From Paenibacillus sp. JJ-100 (lineage in GTDB: Bacteria > Bacillota > Bacilli > Paenibacillales > Paenibacillaceae), in NCBI RefSeq assembly GCF_948329825.1, contig NZ_CAOJCM010000006.1, positions 124,001 to 188,000 of the forward strand: a DNA stretch of 64,000 nucleotides. Direction: 5' to 3'. Below the pieces are notes generated by a model, which did not search any database, was not told where the DNA came from, and saw only the letters and a list, made by a program, of their open reading frames with translations. This document shows positions 27,748 to 37,626 of this stretch, piece by piece. How positions within the stretch are numbered: the stretch's first letter is position 1; the number at the start of each line of letters is the position of its first letter. A program made the position numbers and the translations under genes.

Positions 27748-27968
27748 AAACATAAAAGCTTGCAAAAACCCAATCCCATCATTTTTCATCTCCATAGATG
27801 TGAATTTTATCCTCTTTTATAGGCAAAATCACACGATAATCTGGTAAAATAAAAAAAGCTGTTTCTAGTCAGGCGTACATGGTTATTCGAGGGTAAGCCT
27901 GTTACAGTCCGAAATAGCACATGCGAAATGTGAGAAGAAGATATGGCTGGGAAAAGAGGGGTAGGCCT

Positions 27969-30680
27969 TTGGATCGTAATAAAACGGAAACCCTGAAACG
28001 AATTATTTCTGAGGGGAGCTCTTACCGATCATTGTATTTTAACCACCCGGATGCAATCTATGTCATGGACATTGAGGGGAATCATGTGGATGCAAATCCA
28101 TCCTTTGAGCGTTTATCCGGCTACAAAATTGGAGAGCTTGCAGGGGTGAGTCGGGATCGCATCAGCCCGCCTGAGAGTGAGAAGAGACGAACACAATTCA
28201 TCGAAGAAGTGTTGGCTGGACATTCAGTCAGTGAATCGAAGATGGCCTTTTATCATAAAGATGGATCTGTGAAACATGCACAGGTTACTTATATTCCGAT
28301 TACAGAAGGTGAAGAGGTCGTCGGCATCTATGGTATTGCCAAGGATGTAACAGATAAGGTGTTAATTGAACAGGAGCTTCAGGAAGCGCAAGAGAAGTAT
28401 CAGGCGCTCGCAGAGCATGCTCAAGATCTGATTACGACCTGTACCGTTAATGGAGAACTTCTGTATGTCTCACCATCTGTACGTACACTGCTGGGCTATG
28501 AGCCCGAGGAAGTCACAGGAAAATCGTTTAAGTCGTACTGTTACCCGGGCGATTACCCCGATTTGGTAAAGCTCTCGAATAACGGGAACGGGTGCAAAAT
28601 GAGAGTGCTCCATAAGGATGGTCATTATATCTGGATGGAGACGCTGGCGAAGCCCGTAGCTGGAGAGCAAGGAAAGGCAACTCAAATTGTTAGCATCAGC
28701 AGGGATATTACACAGCATAAAGATGCGGATATCCGGCTTCGTGAGAGCCGTCAGCGATACAAGTCCTTGTTTGAATATAATCCGGCTGCGGTGTATTCCT
28801 TGGATCTCCACGGAAAGTACAGTGCAGTGAACAGCAATATGGTTCATATGCTGGATATCCCGCGCGATCAACTGCTTGGACAGTCTTTTTTATCGAATCT
28901 GGATAAAAGGGAAATACCAAAAGGCAAAAACTCCTTTGAGCTCGTGAAGAAAGGAAAGCCTCAATATTATGAGACACGTGTGGTCAATGCCAGCGGTCGA
29001 AAGATTGAAGTTTCGGTAACCAATGTACCGATTATTGTGGATAAGGAAATGGTTGGCGTCTACGGTATTCTATCCGATATAACGGAGCGTAAGGAGTACA
29101 CAGAGCGCATTCAAGAGCTGAGCAAGCAGCACGAGTTGATCCTTAACACCGTTACGGAAGGAATCTACGGTTTGGATGCAGATGGTATAACGATGTTTAT
29201 GAATCCGGCTGCAGCTTCAATGTTTGGTTATGAGGCCCATGAATTCATTGGGAAAAGTTCACACCCGATTATTCATCATTCCCGTGCAGACGGTAGCTAT
29301 TTTCCAAGAGAGGAATGTCCAATTCATATGACAGTAATGGATGGACAGGCTCGTTCTGTGGCGGAAGATGTGTTCTGGAGAAAAGATGGCAGCAGCTTCC
29401 TTGTTCAGTATCAAGTTACACCAATTATTGATGAGGGGCAGATTCGCGGGGCCGTCGTTGTATTTAATGATGTTACGAGTGAACGTGAAATTGTTCGTGC
29501 GAAAGAGACGGCTGAAATGGCTGCACAGGCCAAGTCTGAATTCCTTTCACTCGTCAGCCACGAAATCCGGACACCTATGAATGGTATTGTGGGTATGACA
29601 GAGCTACTGGTAGGGACGGACTTGTCAGAGGAGCAACGTGAGTACGCTCAGATTATTCAAGAGAGCGGCGATGCTCTGCTGAACATTTTGAATGATATTC
29701 TGGACTTCAGTAAGCTGGAGTCTGGTAAAATGGCACTGGCTTATGAGCCGTTCTCATTGCGCAAAATGTTAGAGCAAGTCGCGGAACTATTCAAACCGCG
29801 AGCAGATGAGAAACATCTGGATATTCGTTTTCGGTTGAACCCGAATATCCCTGACTATATGGCAGGCGATTCGATGCGAATTCGTCAAATTCTGGTAAAC
29901 CTTGTGGGCAATGCGCTGAAGTTTACCGATCAGGGAAGTATTGATGTCACTGTGGATATCATTAGAGGCAATAAGCCAGAGGATACCGTACTTGATTTTG
30001 CTGTGGAGGATACGGGAATCGGGATTCCAGCAGATAAGCTGGATCAGCTGTTCCAATCATTCTCTCAGCTTCATCCGGTTATTAACCGTAAGTATGGCGG
30101 CACAGGGCTGGGACTCGTTATCTCCAAAAGACTTGTAGAGATCATGGGCGGCAGCATCAGTGTCGAAAGTACTGAAGGCAAAGGCTCTATTTTCCGGTTT
30201 GCCATTCCGACTACACGTGTCGAGGCATCTGGAGAAGAGTCAGCAAGTCAGTTCCAGCATGACCGTACACGTCAAAGTGACAAGGTTTCGATGCGTATTC
30301 TCGTCGCGGAAGATCATCCGGTGAACCGGAAGATTTTGCAGGAATATTTGGAGAAGCTGGGTTATCAAGCTGATGTGTGCACTAATGGTGTGGAAGCCAT
30401 TGATGCCATCTCGCAGAATGTCTATGATATTGTACTTATGGACATTCATATGCCTGTAATGGACGGGCTCAAAGCGACGAATCTGCTACATCGATTGATT
30501 CCACAGGATCGAATCCCTCCAATTATTGCCGTAACAGGCAACACGAGACGGGAAGACAAGGAAGCTTGTCTACAGATCGGAATGCGCGATTTCATCAGTA
30601 AACCGGTTATGTTGAGTGAATTGAAGCGTGTTCTACAGCAATGGGGTCCATCTGATGAGCCGCGGCTCGCACCCAATTAA
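27969..30680 (+). CDS. Cytoplasmic multi-PAS hybrid histidine kinase
   Basis: Soluble signalling protein with about four PAS domains in tandem (~15-120, 135-250, 260-375, 390-510), then HisKA (H-box 'LVSHEIRTPMNGIVGM', His near 530), HATPase ('LVNLVGNALKFTDQG', 'DTGIGIP', 'GGTGLGLVISKRLVEIMGG') and a C-terminal receiver (phosphoacceptor in 'IVLMDIHMPVMDG', near 824). No membrane segment. I choose TTG 27969, 7 bases after AAAAGAGGGG; the frame also offers ATG 27921 without a good site. No Hpt or output partner is adjacent. The PAS ligands are unknown. Confidence 0.9.
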   Translation: MDRNKTETLKRIISEGSSYRSLYFNHPDAIYVMDIEGNHVDANPSFERLSGYKIGELAGVSRDRISPPESEKRRTQFIEEVLAGHSVSESKMAFYHKDGSVKHAQVTYIPITEGEEVVGIYGIAKDVTDKVLIEQELQEAQEKYQALAEHAQDLITTCTVNGELLYVSPSVRTLLGYEPEEVTGKSFKSYCYPGDYPDLVKLSNNGNGCKMRVLHKDGHYIWMETLAKPVAGEQGKATQIVSISRDITQHKDADIRLRESRQRYKSLFEYNPAAVYSLDLHGKYSAVNSNMVHMLDIPRDQLLGQSFLSNLDKREIPKGKNSFELVKKGKPQYYETRVVNASGRKIEVSVTNVPIIVDKEMVGVYGILSDITERKEYTERIQELSKQHELILNTVTEGIYGLDADGITMFMNPAAASMFGYEAHEFIGKSSHPIIHHSRADGSYFPREECPIHMTVMDGQARSVAEDVFWRKDGSSFLVQYQVTPIIDEGQIRGAVVVFNDVTSEREIVRAKETAEMAAQAKSEFLSLVSHEIRTPMNGIVGMTELLVGTDLSEEQREYAQIIQESGDALLNILNDILDFSKLESGKMALAYEPFSLRKMLEQVAELFKPRADEKHLDIRFRLNPNIPDYMAGDSMRIRQILVNLVGNALKFTDQGSIDVTVDIIRGNKPEDTVLDFAVEDTGIGIPADKLDQLFQSFSQLHPVINRKYGGTGLGLVISKRLVEIMGGSISVESTEGKGSIFRFAIPTTRVEASGEESASQFQHDRTRQSDKVSMRILVAEDHPVNRKILQEYLEKLGYQADVCTNGVEAIDAISQNVYDIVLMDIHMPVMDGLKATNLLHRLIPQDRIPPIIAVTGNTRREDKEACLQIGMRDFISKPVMLSELKRVLQQWGPSDEPRLAPN

Positions 30681-30700
30681 TAGGTAGATCCGTGTAGTTG

Positions 30701-30754
30701 AAAACAACCTTAAATATCCTCCAACCATGGGGAGGATTTAAGGTTGTTTTTTTG
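30701..30754. terminator. Bidirectional terminator between hybrid kinase and LDH genes
   Basis: A ~19-bp stem (AACAACCTTAAATATCCTCC with GGAGGATTTAAGGTTGTT, two unpaired bases) with A-run before and T-run after. Confidence 0.9.
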
Positions 30755-30793
30755 TTCTGTTTCGTAGTCGGGATCGTCGGGACCTTCAGAAAC

Positions 30794-31747
30794 TCAGGCG
30801 ATAGTCAGCCGATTAATATTCCCCGACAGAATTTCGCAGGAGCGCTCAAACTTCTCATATTCAGTCGGGTCCAGATTCAATTCAATAATCTCCTGAATGC
30901 CACCTTCCCCGATGATCGCAGGCACTCCTGCACACACGTTCCGTTGTCCGTATTCACCTTCCAGAATAGCGGAGACAGCAATAATTTTATGCTCATCATT
31001 CAGAATAGATCGGGTAATATGGGCAAGAGCATTGCCGATACCAAATTGGGTTGAGCCTTTGCGAGTGAAAATCTCCCAGCCAGCATCTTTCGTTTTTTTG
31101 GCGATATCGTCCAGATCGAGATGTTTAAAACGTTCCTTATGCTGATCGAGAATATGCAGAATAGGCTTACCTCCAATGGTAACATGTGACCAGGCAACAA
31201 ATTGTGACTCTCCATGTTCACCGAGTGCGTAGCCATGTACGCTGCGCGGATCGATAGAGAACACCTCAGAAAGCAATGTTTTGAGCCGTGAGGAATCAAT
31301 GGAGGTTCCCGTCCCGATCACACGTTCACGGGGTAATCCGGATAATTTCCATACCATGTATGTCACAATGTCCACGGGGTTGGCTGCGACGACAAAGATG
31401 CCATTGAAACCACTGTCCATAATCGGCATTACGATATCTTTGGCGATGGCCTCCGCTTCCTCCAGAACATCCAGTCTCGTCTGGCCTGGCTTCGGATTGG
31501 CACCAGCAGTCAATATGATGACATCCATATTGCCACAATCGGCATATGTGCCTGCATACACTTTGGTTCGATGATGTGTAAAATCCATGCAATGGGAAAA
31601 ATCAAGAGCTTGTGCTACAGCACGGTTATATGTCCGATCGACCATCATAATTTCTCTGCTTATCGATTGATTGATCATCGAATAGGCACAACTAGAACCA
31701 ACAAGACCTGCCCCAATAACCGCCACTTTACCTGATTTTCCTAACAC
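30794..31747 (-). CDS. L-lactate dehydrogenase family 2-hydroxyacid dehydrogenase
   Basis: NAD-dependent reduction of a 2-oxoacid, classically pyruvate to L-lactate. 'GAGLVG' NAD motif (12-17), catalytic Asp in 'IDSSR' (Asp151, Arg154) and catalytic His178 in 'GEHGES'; catalytic Arg91 in 'GQTRLD'. The specificity-loop position occupied by Gln in LDH and Arg in MDH is Pro85 ('[10 protein letters not shown]'), so substrate preference is uncertain. GTG 31747 follows GGAGG by 9 bases. 317 residues is standard. Single-gene unit. Confidence 0.85.
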   Translation of the reverse strand: MLGKSGKVAVIGAGLVGSSCAYSMINQSISREIMMVDRTYNRAVAQALDFSHCMDFTHHRTKVYAGTYADCGNMDVIILTAGANPKPGQTRLDVLEEAEAIAKDIVMPIMDSGFNGIFVVAANPVDIVTYMVWKLSGLPRERVIGTGTSIDSSRLKTLLSEVFSIDPRSVHGYALGEHGESQFVAWSHVTIGGKPILHILDQHKERFKHLDLDDIAKKTKDAGWEIFTRKGSTQFGIGNALAHITRSILNDEHKIIAVSAILEGEYGQRNVCAGVPAIIGEGGIQEIIELNLDPTEYEKFERSCEILSGNINRLTIA

Positions 31748-32291
31748 TGCCTTCAGCCTCCGTTTACATTGAATTTATCGATGACTTGATCATTCTTATG
31801 TTAAGTATAGTCCTTCATTTTATGCTGACACTCAATTCTACGTTACATAAGATAACACATGAATAGGCTATACAGCAATGATTCTCTTTGTCGCGGGAGC
31901 GTATTGGAGTAACGGAGTGAACAAAGTTGACATGTAGTGATGTGTAACAAATTTAGACAGCATTTGCAGATGCTTTTTTCGACACGACATCATTCCTGTA
32001 ACTTGTCGGATGCAGGGACATTTTTGCGAAACATAGCCCTGACAAAAGTTCTTATGAATCCCTAGAAACAGAACTAAACCGTCAAAGGGTTCTGCAGGCT
32101 CATCGACGAATACATACCGACAAGCAAAGTGAGAAGCACTGACGGATTGGTGATGTGAGTTGTTGTATGGTTCAGTCATTGTCCATTGTTGCATGCAAGG
32201 GAAAGGTTACCCGATCCGATGACAGTTCGTTGCAGGAACGCTGATGCCGTTATTTTGCAAGCCCAAAAGACTTCATACCGGGAGGGAATTC
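31748..32291. other. Intergenic region of about 540 bases
   Basis: No gene supported. TTGACA at 31927-31932 and, 27 bases later, a short hairpin with T-run (AGCAT at 31959, ATGCT at 31970, then TTTTT) could mark a very short transcript. The rest shows no clear motif. Confidence 0.35.
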
Positions 32292-32999
32292 ATGATGATT
32301 GTAGAAGCAGGAGTAACGACAGAAACGGCCAAGAGCCTGGGAATAGGTGCCAGCACTCTTCGTAAATATGCGGCAGCACTCGAAGAGCAAGGATATCGCT
32401 TCGAGCGTGCTGCTAATAAATCCAGATTGTTCAAAGCGGATGATATTGAGTGCATTGAACGTCTAATGACGGAGCTACGGGAGCACAATCTGCCGCTGGC
32501 TGATGCAGTAATTACCGTGTTATCTCCGCCAGAAGGGCATACAGAACAAAGCTCAGTACAAGCCACAGATGAACAGCAATTAGAATTAGAGCAGGAATGC
32601 GCAGTTACCAGCGAAGAACAGTCAATATCAACTCCGTTAACGTCGCTGGAACCGGAGCAGCATGGACAGATGAGATCCTACGAAGGTCTGGGCCAGCTTG
32701 TAAGTGAGGTTACCTACGGTGCGGTAGAACCCCAGCAGGAAGAGGATAGTCTTGTCCAGGTGCTGCAACATCGTGTGGATGAACTGGAGCTGACACTTCA
32801 GCATCTGGCAGAAACCCATCTGGTTCTCCAAGAACAGATGGAGAAGCAGCGTCAGTGGATGAACGAAAAGCTGGAGGAGGAACGGGATCGGGAACTGGTC
32901 ACGAATCTGCGCAGCTATCAGGGACGAAAACGGAAATCCAAGGTCACTTCCCTTCGCATGTTATTTGGACTGCTGCCGAAGAAGCATAAGGAAGCATAA
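32292..32999 (+). CDS. MerR-like helix-turn-helix protein with C-terminal coiled coil
   Basis: Residues ~1-65 form a MerR-type winged helix ('TAKSLGIGASTLRKYAAALEEQGYRFERA', 'SRLFKADDIECIERL'). Residues 70-160 are acidic and Gln-rich; 160-205 form a coiled coil ('DELELTLQHLAETHLVLQEQ') with a DUF3967-like end ('QWMNEKLEEERDRELV'), then a basic tail. ATG 32292 follows GGGAGG by 5 bases. The layout resembles RacA and plasmid/phage MerR-DUF3967 proteins, hinting at DNA organisation or anchoring rather than classical transcription control. Function unknown. Confidence 0.75.
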   Translation: MMIVEAGVTTETAKSLGIGASTLRKYAAALEEQGYRFERAANKSRLFKADDIECIERLMTELREHNLPLADAVITVLSPPEGHTEQSSVQATDEQQLELEQECAVTSEEQSISTPLTSLEPEQHGQMRSYEGLGQLVSEVTYGAVEPQQEEDSLVQVLQHRVDELELTLQHLAETHLVLQEQMEKQRQWMNEKLEEERDRELVTNLRSYQGRKRKSKVTSLRMLFGLLPKKHKEA

Positions 33000-33032
33000 G
33001 AAGGACTAAGGAAGAGTAAAGGGAAATAAGAA

Positions 33033-33075
33033 AGGATGAGGGGAAGCCTCATCCTGAGTTATGCTTTATCGTGAT
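33033..33075 (+). terminator. Hairpin after MerR-like gene
   Basis: Perfect 9-bp stem AGGATGAGG/CCTCATCCT (33033-33041, 33047-33055); only a weak T-tract follows, so termination may be partial. Confidence 0.5.
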
Positions 33076-33169
33076 TTCACCTATAGAGCCTGCTATAATT
33101 AGCTCCAATACAACATGAAGTCCAGCCGCTGATCAGCATTCTTTCAAATGATGAGAAACGAGATCGGAG

Positions 33170-34018
33170 ATGAACCTGAGAGCTGGCATGGGAGGCAACG
33201 TGGAGCTGGGGCGAAGCTGGCAAAGATGGATTGGAATATTTACCGATCGCCCAAGGCGGCAAGGGACAAGTATCGGGGATCGTTATGTGATACGGGAGCT
33301 GCTGGGCATGGGGAGTTATGGGCTGACTTATCTGTGTATGGATCAACAGTCTGGAAGGGAAGTTGCGTTGAAGGAGTCAAAGCCCAGTAAGGGGAAGCTT
33401 GCGGCACGACTGCTAGACCGGGAAGCGGATGTGTTGCAGCACCTGCATCATCCTGCGATTCCTAAGCTTCTGGACACCTTTAGAGTCCAGAAACGAAATT
33501 ATATCGTGACCGAATATGTTCGGGGGCAGACGCTGGAGCAATTAATATTTGAGCAGGGCCAGCAATATACCGAGCTTGAATGTTTGGAACTGGCCACACA
33601 GCTACTGGCTCCAGTCGCTCATGTGCATGAGCAAGGATACATTCACGGAGATGTACGAATCCCGAACGTCATTTTACGAGAGGGACGAGTGCATTTAATT
33701 GATTTTGGCCTGGCAAGACGCTTGGGGGAGCCGTTGTTGCCAGAGCTGAAGCGGCGAATGAAGACTGTGCCTGAGCCGGAAGATGAACCAGCTATACCAG
33801 ACCAGGATCTGCAGGATATCGGTCATTTTCTGCTTTTCATGCTCTATTCCGCCTATGAGCCTCAGAAGGGTGTTGCCCCTGCCAGCTGGCAGGAGGAGCT
33901 TCAACTTACGCCTGAACTGCATGAGATGTTGGAGCGGCTGCTTGGTTTACGTCCTGAATATGCAGGCGGAGCAGGAGAGTTGCTCCGTGAGATGGAACGT
34001 TTGAAACTGTTGCTGTAA
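33170..34018 (+). CDS. Hanks-type serine/threonine protein kinase with HGD catalytic loop
   Basis: Soluble kinase-fold protein. Gly loop 'LGMGSYGLTYL' (45-55), Lys68 in 'VALKES', Glu85, catalytic loop 'HGDVRIPN' (159-166) and 'DFG' (178-180). The usual HRDLKPxN is changed: Arg to Gly, and the catalytic-loop Lys to Arg; Asp161 and Asn166 remain, so activity is plausible. Start is uncertain: ATG 33170 has GGAG touching it, while GTG 33200 has GGGAGG four bases upstream. It has no transmembrane or PASTA part, unlike PrkC. It converges with a Ser/Lys/Tyr-rich small gene. Confidence 0.8.
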   Translation: MNLRAGMGGNVELGRSWQRWIGIFTDRPRRQGTSIGDRYVIRELLGMGSYGLTYLCMDQQSGREVALKESKPSKGKLAARLLDREADVLQHLHHPAIPKLLDTFRVQKRNYIVTEYVRGQTLEQLIFEQGQQYTELECLELATQLLAPVAHVHEQGYIHGDVRIPNVILREGRVHLIDFGLARRLGEPLLPELKRRMKTVPEPEDEPAIPDQDLQDIGHFLLFMLYSAYEPQKGVAPASWQEELQLTPELHEMLERLLGLRPEYAGGAGELLREMERLKLLL

Positions 34019-34059
34019 GTGCAGAAGAGCGGAGTCATCATTCGTAAAAATATAAAGTA

Positions 34060-34107
34060 GGGGTGTTCAGCCAGCCGCAGATGCGGTATTGGCGGAACAC
34101 CCCTTTG
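34060..34107. terminator. Bidirectional terminator between kinase and small Ser-rich gene
   Basis: Perfect 9-bp arms GGGGTGTTC (34060-34068) and GAACACCCC (34095-34103), followed by TTTG on the plus strand; it serves two convergent genes. Confidence 0.75.
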
Positions 34108-34168
34108 TTATGACTTAACATTTTGACGCATATGGTAAGGCGAAATGAAGGTTAAAGCTCTCTACTTT

Positions 34169-34378
34169 TTAGCTGGAGCTGTATTTTCTGCTTTTGTAAT
34201 AACTCGATCCGTGGCGCGGATCCCTGTACTTCATATCGGAGGAGGAATAACGCTTATAACTTCGTTTGCCAGAGGAGCTACTGTATTTTTTATAAGAACG
34301 TCTATGGGAAGAGCTGTACCGTTTGTGATGAGATGATGATTTGGAGTCGATGAGTTTGCCAATGAGCTTTCTGAACAT
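34169..34378 (-). CDS. Small Ser/Lys/Tyr/Arg-rich repetitive protein (spore-coat-like composition)
   Basis: 69 residues. After 'MFRKLIGKLIDSK' the protein is built of imperfect units such as 'KRYSSS', 'KKYSSSS' and 'RKYSSS', about one third Ser, strongly basic, with many Tyr and no Cys. AAAGGGTGA lies 7-8 bases before ATG 34378, and a terminator follows. The composition recalls CotG-type spore coat proteins, which are phosphorylated and cross-linked, but there is no detectable homology I can prove. Short, low-complexity genes of this type are often missed. Confidence 0.65.
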   Translation of the reverse strand: MFRKLIGKLIDSKSSSHHKRYSSSHRRSYKKYSSSSGKRSYKRYSSSDMKYRDPRHGSSYYKSRKYSSS

Positions 34379-34587
34379 GAGTGATTCACCCTTTCGCTTT
34401 CAGCTATTTTATGCTAATACGTGGCATAAGCAGGACGGGTTTCGTGTTTTTGAGAAAAAAAGTATTCATCTATTCATCGGCAGGCGTATAATAGGATGTT
34501 GGTTAAGTTATCGGAATTTTTTATTTTGAGCGTTTCGCGTTACAATAGAAGACAGGATTAGATCATAACGGACAAGGAGTAGTTGGC

Positions 34588-35334
34588 ATGATCACTATTA
34601 AGACCAAAGAACAGATTGAATATATGAGAAAAGCGGGTGAGATTCTAGCTGCTTGCCATAGAGAAATTGCAAAACTGATTCGCCCAGGGATCACAACCCA
34701 AGAAATTGATCAGTTCGCGGAAGCATTTATTAAGAAAAATGGCGCAATACCGGAGCAAAAGGGATACAACGGGTACCCATATGCGACATGTGCGTCGGTT
34801 AATGACGTGATTTGTCACGGCTTTCCGGGGAAATATGTGCTGAAAGACGGTGATATCGTCACCATCGACATGGTGGTTAACCTGAACGGCTGGCTTGCTG
34901 ACTCGGCTTGGTCTTATGCTGTAGGGAATGTAAGCCCTGAAGCGCAGAATCTGCTGGATGTGACGAAAAACTCTCTATATAAAGGGATCGAGCTTGCCGT
35001 TGTAGGCAACCGAATCGGTGATATCTCGAATGCGATCCAGACCTATGCTGAAGGAGAAGGTCTGGCTGTCGTCCGTGAATTTATCGGTCACGGTATTGGG
35101 GAGAAAATGCATGAAGAGCCGCAGGTACCCCACTATGGTCCACCGCATCGTGGCCCGCGTCTCAAGGAAGGGATGGTCATCACGATTGAACCGATGTTGA
35201 ATATCGGAACGTTCCGCAGCAAGCTGGACTCCGATGGGTGGACAGCGCGCACACAAGACGGAAGTTTGTCTGCTCAGTATGAACATACCATCGCGATTAC
35301 AGCAGATGGCCCGGTTATTTTGACTGCACAATAA
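34588..35334 (+). CDS. map: Type I methionine aminopeptidase
   Basis: Removes the N-terminal Met from new proteins, using a di-metal centre. Ligands: Asp in 'TIDMVV' and 'LADSAW', His in 'IGHGIG', Glu in 'TIEPML' and 'YEHTIAI'. The substrate-binding 'YNGYPYATCASVNDVICHG' region is also present. ATG 34588 lies 8 bases after AAGGAG. 248 residues, no N-terminal extension. It stands alone, away from the secY-adk-map cluster, so it is probably a second methionine aminopeptidase like YflG of B. subtilis (inference). Confidence 0.93.
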   Translation: MITIKTKEQIEYMRKAGEILAACHREIAKLIRPGITTQEIDQFAEAFIKKNGAIPEQKGYNGYPYATCASVNDVICHGFPGKYVLKDGDIVTIDMVVNLNGWLADSAWSYAVGNVSPEAQNLLDVTKNSLYKGIELAVVGNRIGDISNAIQTYAEGEGLAVVREFIGHGIGEKMHEEPQVPHYGPPHRGPRLKEGMVITIEPMLNIGTFRSKLDSDGWTARTQDGSLSAQYEHTIAITADGPVILTAQ

Positions 35335-35579
35335 AATTCGTTTGAGCGGTCTTCATCAAGTTGTCTGAGAAGTGTTTTAATAGTGAAGAACCCCTGATAT
35401 GGGGAGTTGAAAAATGTACAGTGTAATGATAGTTGTATCTTTTTGGGCGGCCCACGTTTGTGATCCGCCTGTTTCGGTTTAAACTATTATGAAAGTTAAC
35501 ATAGAGCCAGTGGTGTATCGTTTCACTGCAGATGACAAGGGCTAACCTTGAAGCCACTGGGAATCAGGAGGTTATTTTA

Positions 35580-36593
35580 ATGACTGTAAATAAACAGATC
35601 GTACTGGCGTCCCGCCCTGAGGGGGCTCCTTCCAAAGAAAATTTTGAATTCGTTGAGACACCGCTACCTGAACCGGAAGCAGGACAAGTGCTGGTTCGTA
35701 CATTATATTTGTCAGTTGATCCGTACATGCGGGGACGAATGAAAGATACGAAATCGTATGCACCGCCTTATGCCTTGAATGAAGTGATTAAAGGGGGCGC
35801 TATCGGCCAAGTTGTAGAATCATCCGAGCCGAATCTGCGTAAAGGTGATCTGGTGACAGGCATGTGGGGCTGGCAGCAATATGCTGCGGTCAATACCACC
35901 GACCTGTCGTTGATTGACTCCGAAGAGGCTCCAATCACAGCCTATCTGGGTGCACTGGGCTTGACCGGTTTGACTGCGTATTTTGGCATGGAAGATATCG
36001 GCAAGCCCAAAGATGGTGAAACGGTTGTTGTCTCTGGTGCAGCAGGAGCTGTAGGCATGATCGCAGGCCAAATTGGTAAAATTGTTGGTGCACGTGTCGT
36101 TGGTATCGCAGGTTCCGACGAAAAATGTGCGTATCTAAGAGAGAAACTGGGTTTCGACGTGGTGCTCAATTACAAGACAGAGCAGGATATGTCTGCAGCG
36201 ATTGAAAAAGCCTGCCCGAACGGAGTTGACGTCTATTTCGACAATGTTGGCGGTGACATCTCGGATGCGGTGTTACGTCATATCAACCGGAATGCGCGTA
36301 TTCCACTGTGCGGACAAATCTCGTCCTATAATCTGGAGAAGCCGGATATCGGCATGCGTCCGCAGACACTGCTGCTCACCAATACGGCACTGATGAAAGG
36401 TTTTCTGCTCGGCGATTATGCGAAGTCCTTCAAAGAAGGTCGTGCCAAGCTGGCGAAGTGGATTCAAGAAGGCAAGCTGTTATATGAAGAAAACATTGTA
36501 GAAGGTTTCGAACGGACACCGGAAGCTTTCATGGGTCTTTTCTCCGGAGAAAATCTGGGTAAACAACTGGTGAAGGTGGCAGATCCTCAATAG
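35580..36593 (+). CDS. NADP-dependent MDR oxidoreductase (YfmJ / prostaglandin reductase-like)
   Basis: Zinc-free medium-chain reductase that reduces enone or enal double bonds with NADPH. 'SVDPYMRGRM' is the family signature near residue 50; nucleotide motif 'VVSGAAGAVGMIAGQIGKIVG' sits near 150-170; 'DVYFDNVGG' follows. ATG 35580 has AGGAGG 8 bases upstream; the open frame extends 16 codons further without a site. 337 residues, typical. Likely detoxifies reactive carbonyls (family knowledge). Confidence 0.9.
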   Translation: MTVNKQIVLASRPEGAPSKENFEFVETPLPEPEAGQVLVRTLYLSVDPYMRGRMKDTKSYAPPYALNEVIKGGAIGQVVESSEPNLRKGDLVTGMWGWQQYAAVNTTDLSLIDSEEAPITAYLGALGLTGLTAYFGMEDIGKPKDGETVVVSGAAGAVGMIAGQIGKIVGARVVGIAGSDEKCAYLREKLGFDVVLNYKTEQDMSAAIEKACPNGVDVYFDNVGGDISDAVLRHINRNARIPLCGQISSYNLEKPDIGMRPQTLLLTNTALMKGFLLGDYAKSFKEGRAKLAKWIQEGKLLYEENIVEGFERTPEAFMGLFSGENLGKQLVKVADPQ

Positions 36594-36632
36594 TGGGCTT
36601 GTTTTAAATAAGGCAAAATAGAAAGTAAGGAA

Positions 36633-36682
36633 AAAAGACACGTTCTTGGCACCGATCAGTGGTGGTTGGAACGTGTCTTTGT
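36633..36682. terminator. Bidirectional terminator between MDR and CcdC genes
   Basis: Perfect 12-bp arms AAAGACACGTTC and GAACGTGTCTTT with A-run upstream and T's downstream. Confidence 0.85.
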
Positions 36683-36735
36683 GTATTGCTCGGGGTTACC
36701 ACTGGCTCAATAACGAGAGCAGGGAAAGATAGATT

Positions 36736-37221
36736 CTAGGTTTGAACAGCTAGCACTTCCTTATAATGCTTATACATATAAACACGCCAGTGAACAATCA
36801 TGCCAAATGCCAGCAGGAAGAACAGGCCGCCCGTCTGTGGTATGCTGACATATTGTTGGATGACTTCATGTAGAATCAGGCGCACAGCCAGTAGTCCTAG
36901 CAAGATAAAGGCAAAACTTCGAGAACGTGTGGCAAAAATCTCTTCGCCTACGCGTTCGAACTTGGTACTGCGAATGAGCGGATACGAGAAAATAAACCAG
37001 CCGACCAGAAACGCGATGAGCGCCCACAGCCATGGAACACGCGTATCCGGGACAACAAACATAAAAAAACCTGTGCTCATGCCGAGCGGCGGAATAATAA
37101 TTTTGCGAATGGTGACTGGCCGGTGGCTGGCTTTCATTCGGATGAAGATGGCAAGCAAGGCCATGACAAGCATGCCAACAGTCGCCCCAATCTGAAGATA
37201 GTACGGAGAGATTTGAGCCAC
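36736..37221 (-). CDS. CcdC-family membrane protein
   Basis: 161 residues with four or five membrane segments. Sequence blocks 'RPVTIRKIIIPPLGMSTGFFMFV' and 'YPLIRSTKFERVGEEIFATRSRSF' match the CcdC family, whose B. subtilis member lies in the cytochrome c maturation locus but is not essential for it. GTG 37221 lies 7 bases after GAGGG. No cytochrome c genes are adjacent, so the role here is unknown. Confidence 0.85.
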   Translation of the reverse strand: MAQISPYYLQIGATVGMLVMALLAIFIRMKASHRPVTIRKIIIPPLGMSTGFFMFVVPDTRVPWLWALIAFLVGWFIFSYPLIRSTKFERVGEEIFATRSRSFAFILLGLLAVRLILHEVIQQYVSIPQTGGLFFLLAFGMIVHWRVYMYKHYKEVLAVQT

Positions 37222-37497
37222 GTGAACGCCCTCTTTCTATAATGATATGTAACCCGATACACCGGATGAGGTACAAATATTTAAAATTTTTTTCAGTTCC
37301 TATTATAGCACAAACGCTGAAGCTCGATAGAATGCATTCATTTTAAAATCTAACTGGTACGGATCAGTTTTCAATTAGAAAATATGTAATAATATTCCCA
37401 CTATGATAGTCGTTTATTCGAATAAGGGAAATTGTAGCAGAAATGAAGAGGAGCAGAGCATAATCCGAATGGTGAGGAGCAAAGTGTGGCTCAAATG
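37222..37497. other. Intergenic region
   Basis: AT-rich, no gene or strong motif seen, apart from the divergent CcdC ribosome site near its left edge. Confidence 0.4.
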
Positions 37498-37537
37498 AAA
37501 AGAAACACCGTGTGATCTAGAAGATTCACACGGTGCA
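37498..37537 (-). terminator. Terminator of MBL-TetR operon
   Basis: Perfect 10-bp arms CACCGTGTGA (37506-37515) and TCACACGGTG (37526-37535). On the minus strand the hairpin is followed by TTTCTTTTC. Confidence 0.8.
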
Positions 37538-37626
37538 AGAACCATGAGGGGTTGTCCGGCTTGCTCAGGCCAATGCCTGTTATTCCAAACCCAAAACCTT
37601 ATGCTGCCTGGTCGGGGAGGTTCTGG

